Assembly (NCBI GenBank): GCA_964610175.1
Contig: CAZSVE010000003.1
Location: 1-64,000 of the forward strand
From: CAZSVE01 sp964610175
Lineage (GTDB): Bacteria; Pseudomonadota; Gammaproteobacteria; HK1
Direction: 5' to 3'
DNA length: 64,000 nucleotides
Shown: positions 1-7,185 of the stretch, in pieces
Numbering within the stretch: position 1 is the first letter of the stretch
How the letters are laid out: each line of letters starts with the position of its first letter
The notes under the pieces: generated by a model
Database searches by the model: none
What the model saw: the letters and a program-made list of their open reading frames with translations, nothing else
What the model was told of the DNA's origin: nothing
Made by a program: the position numbers and the translations under genes

Positions 1-345
1 TTGATGTCCAATCAGAGCTTACCAAGCTGTCCAGTTTTTGGGGGCCACTTTAGATCATGCGTTGTCGGCTCGAGGCGAAGCTTCGCTGGAGCTTGGGGAC
101 TTGTTTGGTTAGGAGCAGGCCATGAAATACCTGGTTTCGGTCGATTCCGATTCCGGGTCATGACGACGAAGATTGGCTATGAATGGGAATGGGTTACCCT
201 GAGATTTATGTATCGGGAAAACAAAATTTCCGAGGAAGCGAGTAGACAGGGAAACCGACTCCCTAGAGAAGGATGAAGGTGCGGAAGCGGCTCACATTTG
301 GGGCGAAGCTTCGCTCGTCGTTCTCTCGGGATTTTCCCGATACCA
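1..345. other. Intergenic region with repeat fragments
   Basis: I see no convincing gene here. A minus-oriented fragment of repeat family A lies at about 54..94 (ATGCGTTGTCGG followed by GCGAAGCTTCGC), and the same palindrome recurs near 303..314. The short open frames have no recognisable protein signal. Confidence 0.5.
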
Positions 346-372
346 AATAAAAAACCCCGCTTTTTCGCGGGG
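346..372 (-). terminator. Rho-independent terminator of ssrA
   Basis: Read on the minus strand, CCCCGC (372..367) pairs with GCGGGG (360..355) around an A-rich loop and is followed by a T-rich tract (354..346). It lies 45 bases beyond the tmRNA 3' end. A short family A fragment (GAGGCGAAGCCTCGCTGG) sits between the two. Confidence 0.85.
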
Positions 373-416
373 TTGTGGATTTTGTTGGGTTTTGAGGCGA
401 AGCCTCGCTGGAGATT

Positions 417-789
417 TGGTGGAGGTGGCGGGAATCGAACCCGCGTCCGCAAGCACTTTACCTTCGGTCCTACATGCTTAGTCCGTCTTTATGTTTAACC
501 ATGCAACTACCCGACAAGACAGGGAAAGCACACGGCGAGTCCCGAAGGTTTAACCAATCCACCCGGGACAAGGCTTCATGGCGATCTTGTGTGAAGTTAC
601 CCCTCGATGCTCGGTATTACCCGAAACTCCGAACGCACAAGCACGATTCGGTCGAGAGGCTGGCTGTCAAGCAGCCAGAGCGTAGTTGTCGTCGTTGGCA
701 ACTATTGTTGTACAGCCTTTTTACGAGGTTGACTGCACCTCGGCATGCACCTTGGGCTCCATCACCCACGTCGAAACCGTATCACCCCC
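417..789 (-). ncRNA. ssrA: tmRNA (transfer-messenger RNA)
   Basis: This RNA rescues stalled ribosomes by trans-translation with SmpB. The minus strand begins GGGGGUGAUACGG at 789 and ends UUCGAUUCCCGCCACCUCCACCA at 417. GGGGGUG pairs with CACCUCC to form the tRNA-like acceptor with a G-U pair at position 3, as in enterobacterial tmRNA. The resume codon and tag frame occupy 699..667 and encode ANDDNYALAA followed by UGA, the typical proteobacterial degradation tag. The T-arm (GGGTTCGATTCCCGC) and the conserved 5' block (TTCGACGTGGG, CCAAGGTGCATGCCGAGG) are present. The terminator at 346..372 serves it. The 5' boundary could be one base longer (790). Confidence 0.96.
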
Positions 790-899
790 CTACAGCTCGA
801 TTCCCTGCTAGCATACCGCATATGGTCAATGCCTGCAAAAAGAACAAGGACTAAAAGCTAAAACTGTTGGATTGCTGAATCTGGCGGGAGAACTGGGGA

Positions 900-3320
900 A
901 TGTATCCAGGGCTTACCAGATTATGCCTCACTCGGACACCCAACCCATCGACGATGAACTCCTCGCCATCGATGCGCGGCTGCTTGATCTCGAAGCGGAG
1001 AAGCAGCGGTTCCTGCAACGAAGGCAAACCCTGCAACATCCAACGAAGGCAAACCCTGCAACATCGAAAAACCGCTCCCACACCAATTCGGGCACACTCC
1101 GAACAATTCAGCACCGTCCAGAAAGTAAAACTATTCCGAGGGCTATTCGAAGGCCGCCCGGATGTATTCGCTCGGCGTTGGGAGAACCCCGCCAAGGGTC
1201 GGAGCGGTTATGCGATTGCCTGTCATAACGAGTGGCGGCATGGCCTTTGCCATAAGCCCAGGATCAAATGTGGCGAGTGCCAAAACCGGCGCTATCGACC
1301 CCTGGACGAACGCGCCATCCATGCCCACCTGACGGGCAGGCAGGTGGTCGGTCTGTATCCATTGCTCCCGGACAACACCTGCCACCTGTTGGCAGTGGAT
1401 TTCGATAAGACCGGCTGGCGGGACGCAGTGAAGGCCATGGCCAGGGCGTGTGGAAGTTTCGATATCCCCCACGCCATCGAGATCTCCCGTTCCGGAAATG
1501 GTGCGCACCTTTGGATCTTCTTCTCGGAACCGGTACCCGCCCAGGAGGCAAGGGTTTTGGGGGTTGCTCTCCTCCACGAGGCCATGGAGATCCATCCCGG
1601 TCTCTCCTTCGACTCCTACGATCGCTTATTCCCCAATCAAGACATGGTGCCGGAGGGTGGTTTCGGGAATTTGATAGCCCTGCCGCTGCAATACCACGCC
1701 CGCCGGCGGGGCAACAGCCTATTCGTCGATACCGATCTCTCGCCCTATCCGGATCAATGGGCATTCCTGTCACGGATCGAACGGTTCACGGCAAACCGTC
1801 TCACCGGGCTGGTGGAAGAACTCTCTCCCAGCTCGACCGAAACGCCTGATGACACGCCACCGTGGGAACAGGGGCTTCCCATGGAACATACGCAAATACC
1901 CGATGTCCCGAAGCAGTTGATTATCACCCTGGCGAACCATATCTACTTCAGGCTCGATGAAATACCGCCAGCGCTAACAGCGAGACTGAAACGGTTGGCG
2001 AGCTTTTCCAACCCGGTCTTTTTCAAGACCCAGGCGATGCGGTTTTCCACCCATGGCATCCCCCGCTACATCACCTGTGCACGGATCGAGCAGGAATATC
2101 TGTCCCTGCCGAGGGGGTGTTTCGACGACGCCATGGTTTTGCTGGAAGGGCAAGGCATTACCATCGAGATCGAGGACAAACGCGAATTCGGCCAACGGCT
2201 GGAATCATTGGCCTTTATCGGCAGACTGAGAAGGGATCAGAAAAGGGTGGTGACGAGCATCATCGCCCATGATACGGGCATCCTGCACGTCCCCACCGCC
2301 TTCGGGAAAACGGTTGCCGCCATCGGCGTCATCGCCGAACGTGAGGTCAACACCCTGATTTTGACCCACAGCCGCCAACTCCTGGGACAATGGCGGGAAC
2401 GTATTCAATCATTCCTGACCGGTGTCGAAGTCGGCGTCATCGGTGCAGGGAAAAGGAAGCCCACCGGGCAAATCGACATCGCTACCTATCAAAGTCTCGT
2501 CGATAGACGAAACAATTCCGTTTCACCGCTCGTCGGACAATACGGACAGGTCATCATCGATGAATGCCATCATATCTCCGCTCCACGTTTCGAGATGGTG
2601 CTGAACGAGGTGCGTTCCAAATATGTCCTGGGCCTGACCGCTACCCCCGACAGGCAGGATGGCCATCAGAAGATCATGTTTATGCTTGCAGGTCCCGTTC
2701 GCTGTAGGGTTAGCGTGGCAAACAGGGCCGAATTCGAGCAGACAGTGATTGTGAATCGAAGGCATGAACAGGCCCCCCATTTTTCCGACCAGCCTCACAT
2801 ATCCGAGGTATACCGCTGGCTGATGGAAAATACCCGGCGCAACCTCCGGATCGTCGATGACGTTGCAGCAACTATCGAAGCCGAACGTCATCCTTTGGTC
2901 CTGACAGAACGGCGGGAACACGCGGAACGCCTTGCGGAAACACTGATGGAGCGGGGGATTCGGGCCGTCGTGTTGCGTGGCGCCATGCGGGCCAGAGAGC
3001 GTGAAATCGCCAACGAGCAGCTCTCGAAGACACAGGTCATCGTGGCGACCGGGAAATACATCGGTGAGGGCTTCGATCTCCCTCGACTGGACACACTGTT
3101 TCTCGCGCTACCTATCTCATGGAAGGGCTCTCTTGTGCAATACGCGGGCAGGATACACAGGGAATCGAGCGGGAAAACTCGCGTAATCGTATACGATTAT
3201 GTGGATTCCTCCCTCCCGATGATCGAAAGGATGTATAGGAAACGGGAAAGGGGTTACAAAGCGATGGGCTACGAAATCAGGGAGAAGGACTGGCGAAGCG
3301 AAGCTTCGCCAGCTGGGTGA
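900..3320 (+). CDS. Primase-helicase fusion (TOTE-type AEP primase + SF2 helicase), 5' end frameshifted
   Basis: This is a fusion of an archaeo-eukaryotic-type primase domain (about residues 75-300) with a superfamily II helicase (about 440-790), as in proteins assigned to TOTE conflict systems. Seen directly: a Cys/His-rich stretch at 108-127; the primase pair D167/D169; SGNGAH at 198-203; D238; Walker A PTAFGKT at 465-471; DECH at 554-557; TATP at 580-583; and QYAGRIHR at 747-754. The first 50 or so residues from ATG 900 are out-of-frame sequence. The expected coiled N-terminus (LLAIDARLLDLEAEKQRFL) lies in another frame starting at 872 or 923, and a 25-bp tandem duplication at 1016..1065 separates the two frames. 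ATG 900 has GGGG just upstream and could rescue translation. The last residues are encoded by a family A palindrome. No partner gene is adjacent. Confidence 0.85.
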   Translation: MYPGLTRLCLTRTPNPSTMNSSPSMRGCLISKRRSSGSCNEGKPCNIQRRQTLQHRKTAPTPIRAHSEQFSTVQKVKLFRGLFEGRPDVFARRWENPAKGRSGYAIACHNEWRHGLCHKPRIKCGECQNRRYRPLDERAIHAHLTGRQVVGLYPLLPDNTCHLLAVDFDKTGWRDAVKAMARACGSFDIPHAIEISRSGNGAHLWIFFSEPVPAQEARVLGVALLHEAMEIHPGLSFDSYDRLFPNQDMVPEGGFGNLIALPLQYHARRRGNSLFVDTDLSPYPDQWAFLSRIERFTANRLTGLVEELSPSSTETPDDTPPWEQGLPMEHTQIPDVPKQLIITLANHIYFRLDEIPPALTARLKRLASFSNPVFFKTQAMRFSTHGIPRYITCARIEQEYLSLPRGCFDDAMVLLEGQGITIEIEDKREFGQRLESLAFIGRLRRDQKRVVTSIIAHDTGILHVPTAFGKTVAAIGVIAEREVNTLILTHSRQLLGQWRERIQSFLTGVEVGVIGAGKRKPTGQIDIATYQSLVDRRNNSVSPLVGQYGQVIIDECHHISAPRFEMVLNEVRSKYVLGLTATPDRQDGHQKIMFMLAGPVRCRVSVANRAEFEQTVIVNRRHEQAPHFSDQPHISEVYRWLMENTRRNLRIVDDVAATIEAERHPLVLTERREHAERLAETLMERGIRAVVLRGAMRAREREIANEQLSKTQVIVATGKYIGEGFDLPRLDTLFLALPISWKGSLVQYAGRIHRESSGKTRVIVYDYVDSSLPMIERMYRKRERGYKAMGYEIREKDWRSEASPAG
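1016..1065 (+). repeat. Perfect 25-bp tandem duplication inside the primase-helicase gene
   Basis: The unit beginning CAACGAAGGC and ending GCAACATC occurs twice with no mismatch (1016..1040 and 1041..1065). Twenty-five is not a multiple of three, so the duplication moves the coiled-coil start (frame of 872/923) out of register with the primase frame. Removing one copy joins QRFLQRRQTLQH directly to RKTAPTPIRA. Confidence 0.95.
3290..3312. repeat. Perfect hairpin, end fragment of repeat family A
   Basis: CTGGCGAAGC (3290..3299) and GCTTCGCCAG (3303..3312) are exact reverse complements around GAA. It spans the final codons of the primase-helicase gene, whose stop follows at 3318..3320. There is no T-run, so it is not a standard terminator. 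Confidence 0.8.
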
Positions 3321-3813
3321 GTTTTCAGGATAATTCCGGGAATGAAGGGCCTTTACCCAAGGATACAGTCCGAACTACGATAGAATATAAGGACATCTAC
3401 AGGCTCGGATCGATTATTATCCGAGTACGCCATGACATGGGTTCCCCGTGTGCCCTCCCGGTTTACTGCCAGGCTGTGACGCAACGGGGATGCCCCGAAA
3501 TCGTTGGAAAACGAACCAGACCCGAGCGCATCGGAGCGATGGTAGCCGGAAGGCGACAAGATGGAATGCGCTAGCGAAGCTTGTGCTCGAACCGACGAGG
3601 CAGACCTAAGCATCGGTAAGGCAAGACTGGCGTCTCGTAAAACTTGGCTCATTTGCGAAGATAAGCGGGAAATAAACAAAATGGAATCCTTGGGTTTTGG
3701 TCGGACCAGGCCAGGAGATCCCCCGCTGGGAATTCGTTCCGATAGAAAAATCACGTTTGAAAGAATCACGTTTTTAGAAGCACGACAAGGGGCCTTGTGG
3801 CCAAAGGAGGACA
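3321..3813. other. Intergenic region with one family A copy
   Basis: I see no supported gene. A full family A copy lies at 3571..3680. The stretch just before 3814 carries AAAGGAGGACA, a near-ideal ribosome binding site for the next gene. Confidence 0.6.
3571..3680 (+). repeat. Repeat family A, full copy
   Basis: It begins CTAGCGAAGCTTGTGCTCG, contains CGTAAAACTTGGCTCATTTGCG, and ends AGCGGGAAATAAACAAA, the characteristic 3' end of the family. Confidence 0.9.
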
Positions 3814-4236
3814 ATGATGGGACAAGTCATTGCAGACATTACCCTGGAAAACTACTTCGATCGGGTATTGTCACAAGAAGATCGTCTGGCAGCGGAGGCT
3901 GTGCGTACCCATGAAACCCCCGCGCTGGTGGATAGCGGTGCCGTGATGCTGGCGCTGCCCCAGGACGTTACGGAAAAACTGGGGCTGAAACCGGTCCGCA
4001 AGGTGATCGTGACTTATGCCGATGAGCGCCGCGAGGAATGCGAGGTCATGGCACCCATCTATCTCACGGTGGCGGGGCGCTCCATGGTGACCGAAGCGGT
4101 TACGGGGCCACCGCTTAGCGAGGCCCTCATCGGACAGGTGATATTGGAGGAATTGGATCTGTTGGTGGATTGTCAACGCCAGATTCTGACACCACGGCCG
4201 GAATCGCCGATCTATCCGTCGCTGAAGATGAAATGA
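3814..4236 (+). CDS. Retropepsin-like (clan AA) aspartic protease family protein
   Basis: This 140-residue protein resembles single-domain clan AA aspartic peptidases of bacteria. The hallmark is TPALVDSGAVMLALP at about 35-49, where DSG replaces the commoner DTG. A second motif near the C-terminus, LIGQVILEELDLLVDCQ, matches the ALLG(M)..LE.LD block of the family. There is no signal peptide, so it is probably cytoplasmic. The start is well set: ATG ATG 8 bases after GGAGG. It is followed at 60 bases by the substrate-binding protein gene, so the two may be co-transcribed. Substrate and role are unknown. Confidence 0.8.
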   Translation: MMGQVIADITLENYFDRVLSQEDRLAAEAVRTHETPALVDSGAVMLALPQDVTEKLGLKPVRKVIVTYADERREECEVMAPIYLTVAGRSMVTEAVTGPPLSEALIGQVILEELDLLVDCQRQILTPRPESPIYPSLKMK

Positions 4237-4295
4237 AGATGGAGTGAGGTGGAGTGAGAAGAACCCGGAGAGATCGGCTCGAGGCCCTGCCGAGG

Positions 4296-5300
4296 ATGAA
4301 ATCGATATCCCGCATTATCCTGGCGCGTATCGTCTTGGTGCTTGTCGCCCTTTTTTCATCGATGGTATTCGCTGACGACTACCAACCCGTGAAAATCGCG
4401 AGCGGTGGGCACGTGGTGCATTTCTTGCCGCTGGATATCGCCATTGCCCACGGCTTTTTCCAGGAACAGGGCCTGAGGCCGGAGGTGACTTATCTCAGGG
4501 CGGGAACGCCCACGGCCCAGGCTCTGCTGGCGGGCCAGGTAGATTTCAGCACGAATGGCATCGAGCATGCGTTCAAGGCCGCTGTCCAAGGTAAGGATAA
4601 TCTTCGCATGGTGGTGTTGATGAATCGCCTGCCGGGTATGGTTTTAGTGGTGGACGCCAGATACCGAGGCAAAGTGGAGGACGTTTCGGATCTGAAGGGC
4701 CTGACCCTGGGCGTAACCTCCAAGGGGGCGGGCACCCACATGGTGCTTGACTACCTGCTCGGCAAGAATGGCGTTTCTCCCCATGAGGTCACGGTCATCA
4801 AGGCCGGGACATCCACTTTCCCGCCAGCCCTGCAGAATCGTCAGATCGATGGGGGCATGGCTCTGGAACCCTTTGCCTCCATGCTGGTGGAGAACGGAGA
4901 TGCCTTCGTGCTTGCCGATCTGAATACCCTTGCCAATACCGAAAGGGTCTTCGGTGGTCCCTATAATCTGGCGGGAATCGTGACCCGTCAGGCGGTTATC
5001 GACGCGGACCCGGCCCTGGTCGGCAAGGTGGTGGCGGCAATCCGGAAAGCATTGCGCTGGATCGCGACCCATTCCCCCCGGGCTATTGCCGATGCGCTTC
5101 CGACAATCGTGGTGGGCACCGATAAAGAGAGATATATCGAAACCCTGAAAAAACTAGCGGAATTCTATAGTGCGGATGGGCGTATTCTCCCGATTGGCGT
5201 GGATAGCGTATTTCGTTCCATGCAATTCTCCGGTGCCCTGCCCAAAGATACACCCCTGGATCAGGGGCGCTTTTATACCAATCGGTTTATCGTGGATTGA
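4296..5300 (+). CDS. ABC transporter substrate-binding protein (NMT1/SsuA/TauA-like)
   Basis: This is a periplasmic solute-binding protein of the nitrate/sulfonate/pyrimidine-precursor superfamily. The N-terminus from ATG 4296 is a clear signal peptide (about 25 residues, ending near VFA-DD). The mature part shows family features: KIASGGHVVHFLPLDIAIAHGFF, then EQGL, and GLTLGVTSKGAGTHMVLDYLL in the first lobe hinge. A GTG at 4254 is in frame but would add 14 charged residues before the signal peptide, so 4296 is preferred. No permease or ATPase gene lies nearby, so the transporter partners must be elsewhere or the protein is an orphan. The ligand cannot be told from sequence alone. Confidence 0.85.
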   Translation: MKSISRIILARIVLVLVALFSSMVFADDYQPVKIASGGHVVHFLPLDIAIAHGFFQEQGLRPEVTYLRAGTPTAQALLAGQVDFSTNGIEHAFKAAVQGKDNLRMVVLMNRLPGMVLVVDARYRGKVEDVSDLKGLTLGVTSKGAGTHMVLDYLLGKNGVSPHEVTVIKAGTSTFPPALQNRQIDGGMALEPFASMLVENGDAFVLADLNTLANTERVFGGPYNLAGIVTRQAVIDADPALVGKVVAAIRKALRWIATHSPRAIADALPTIVVGTDKERYIETLKKLAEFYSADGRILPIGVDSVFRSMQFSGALPKDTPLDQGRFYTNRFIVD

Positions 5301-5319
5301 CGGGGAAAGGGAATCACCC

Positions 5320-6078
5320 GTGCCGAAGATCATCCACATGACCGATCTTCATCTCGATGATTTCCCCGGAAATCTCCATGAAGTCGCCACGCGAATCGAA
5401 GGACTGCAAGCCGATATCTTTTTAATCGGCGGCGATAACGGCGGCGATGCGGGTATCGCGCGGATCATTCGTCTGGTGCGCGGGATCCATCCCAGGGCCG
5501 CGATAGCCTGGGTCATGGGAAATCACGACCTGTGGAACCGCACCATCGATCACCTATGGCGGGACTATTCCTGTCTCGACGCTTGCTATTTGGAGACCGG
5601 CAACCTGGAGGCCGAGACATGCACCGTGGTCGGGACTTACGGTCACTACGACCATAGCGGTGGCGATTCCGGTATCCGTCATGAAACATACGAGCAGTAC
5701 CGCTTCGAGAATATGGGCTGGAACGACCGTTACATCATCCGCGGTCATCGGAGCAATCCGGAAATAGCCCGGGAAATCGCCGAACGTTTCGCCATCAGAT
5801 ATCGATGCGCCCTGGCTCGCGGGCTGCCGGTGATCGTCCTCATGCACACACTGGCATTTGCGGAACTGAACGCATGGGGGCGCAATTTCTACGGTGCATA
5901 CGGTACCAACAGCCTTATCGGCGACGAGATCTCGAAACACGACACCAAGCCAGTCGTGCTCTTCTGCGGTCACACCCACAATCCCATTCGCATCGAGGCC
6001 TATGGTTTTCCCATGATCAACACGGGAAGCGATTACGAGCACGTGCGGATCACGGTGTTTCGATTCCAGAGCGCCTAG
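5320..6078 (+). CDS. Calcineurin-like metallophosphoesterase
   Basis: This 252-residue protein has the complete two-metal phosphoesterase motif series: TDLHLDD near residue 8, GGDNGGD, GNHDLW, LMHT and CGHTHNP near the C-terminus. It therefore probably hydrolyses phosphomono- or diesters; the substrate is unknown. The start is taken as GTG 5320, which has GGGGAAAGGG upstream and lies 19 bases after the preceding stop, so it is likely in one operon with the substrate-binding protein. The open frame continues upstream to 5170, but that part is a shadow of the preceding gene. There is no signal peptide. Confidence 0.85.
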   Translation: MPKIIHMTDLHLDDFPGNLHEVATRIEGLQADIFLIGGDNGGDAGIARIIRLVRGIHPRAAIAWVMGNHDLWNRTIDHLWRDYSCLDACYLETGNLEAETCTVVGTYGHYDHSGGDSGIRHETYEQYRFENMGWNDRYIIRGHRSNPEIAREIAERFAIRYRCALARGLPVIVLMHTLAFAELNAWGRNFYGAYGTNSLIGDEISKHDTKPVVLFCGHTHNPIRIEAYGFPMINTGSDYEHVRITVFRFQSA

Positions 6079-6458
6079 TTTTTGTTTGTTTCCCGCTTAT
6101 TTGCGAATGATGGGCGGGAAATAAACAAAATAACAGAATCAGAACCCTTCGAAAAATGACCTATGGGTTTCGGGACACCGCATTTTTTACGTTGAAAGTC
6201 AAGACTCTTCAGAAACCAAAGTACGCTTTAGTCGGATGAGCCGAAATTTACCACTTCCGTCATTCCGGTAGGGAATGCCGGGACCCGGACGCCAGGGATG
6301 GCAAAAACTACCCGTGAATTTTCGTGAAATCACAATCGGTAAAACCCTTCGACCAACCACGAACATTCGCGCGGTCATGTCGATTGTCGAGGAGGAATTG
6401 CATATCGGGAGGGGTTCGGATCCTCCACCCGTGGTGGAGAATCGAGGTGGTCGGGGTC
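6079..6458. other. Intergenic region: short palindromic family A remnant and repeat D copy 1
   Basis: At 6082..6129, TTTGTTTGTTTCCCGC is followed after about 18 bases by GCGGGAAATAAACAAA. Two family A 3' ends thus face each other and form a hairpin-like structure right after the phosphoesterase stop. Repeat D copy 1 occupies 6241..6405. No gene is seen on the plus strand. Confidence 0.6.
6241..6405 (-). repeat. Repeat D, copy 1
   Basis: This approximately 165-bp block recurs in reverse orientation at 37687..37852 with few mismatches. One end carries GTCATTCCGGTAGGGAATG-type inverted sequence. The other end, read on the minus strand, holds an open frame MQFLLDNRHDRANVRG... TKIHG-stop that is also intact in the second copy. 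Confidence 0.8.
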
Positions 6459-6899
6459 TTATCCGAAGCAAAGACGTATTCGAAGCCGTCGAAATGCATC
6501 CGCATCCGTTACCATATCCGGAGTCAAGACAACCGGCTTGGCCAGGCGTTTCCCTGTATTGAAGTTCAGAACGACGAGATAGGGATGCACATATACGGAA
6601 GGCCATGGGCCCCAGGTGGGTTCCAGGTCTCCACTGATGACTTGACCACCCCGCGTCCATAGTTGCCATGCACCTTCCGCCGTCCACAATAGCGTTGTGA
6701 TGGAAGATCGGGAACAGCGAAGAGTGTGTTCGCAAGCGCTGAAAAACATGCTGAACGTGATGGCGCCCCCAACGATAAGCTTCGTCGATAACGCCAATTC
6801 GACAATTATCAAGCAACCGGCGGCACCTCCGTGGGCGAGAAAAACCAGTAATGTCGAATATGGGGACCGCTGTAATGTAAGTCGTATCGGTTGCAGCAT
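6459..6899 (-). CDS. ygfX: YgfX/CptA-family membrane protein
   Basis: This 146-residue protein matches the YgfX (CptA) family in length and layout. It starts with QPIRLTLQRS, has two adjacent hydrophobic segments (about 15-50, SPYSTLLVFLAHGGAAGC and LIVGGAITFSMFF), then a soluble tail ending LTPDMVTDADAFRRLRIRL, which is diagnostic of the family. Family members sit in the inner membrane and are usually encoded beside sdhE (ygfY). Here sdhE is absent and a broken hicB lies upstream. It may be read from the ileS transcript. The 3' end abuts repeat D. Confidence 0.8.
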   Translation of the reverse strand: MLQPIRLTLQRSPYSTLLVFLAHGGAAGCLIIVELALSTKLIVGGAITFSMFFSACEHTLRCSRSSITTLLWTAEGAWQLWTRGGQVISGDLEPTWGPWPSVYVHPYLVVLNFNTGKRLAKPVVLTPDMVTDADAFRRLRIRLCFG

Positions 6900-6975
6900 T
6901 ATCGTCTTCTACTTGGGGAACAAGGTTTTTTCATGATGCTTTGGTCTCATTGAACGATAAGCTTTCCATCTTGGA

Positions 6976-7184
6976 TTAGGCAACCGCGATTTCCTGAACA
7001 CCGATAAACCTGGATTCCATCTCGGGTTCCCCATCTTCGAGCAGCATTTGGAGACCTCTTCGAGATTTCGCATCGATTCATCGAGCCTAACGCCTTGTGA
7101 GTGTGCACCTGGGAATCCGGGAATAAAGCCCACATAGAACCCTGTTTTCGGGCATTGCTCGATGACAGCGACGGAACCTCTCAT
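6976..7184 (-). pseudogene. hicB: HicB-family antitoxin, one-base frameshift
   Basis: The first part reads MRGSVAVIEQCPKTGFYVGF then IPGFPGAHSQG, typical of the short HicB-like family. After NLEEV the frame breaks. One base further the proper ending MLLEDGEPEMESRFIGVQEI then AVA-stop is found in the neighbouring frame (stop at 6976..6978). Adding one base at about 7062 restores a 69-residue protein. The ATG (7184) is one base beyond the ileS stop codon, so it would have been translationally coupled to ileS. No hicA partner is seen next to it. Confidence 0.8.
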
Positions 7185-7185
7185 A

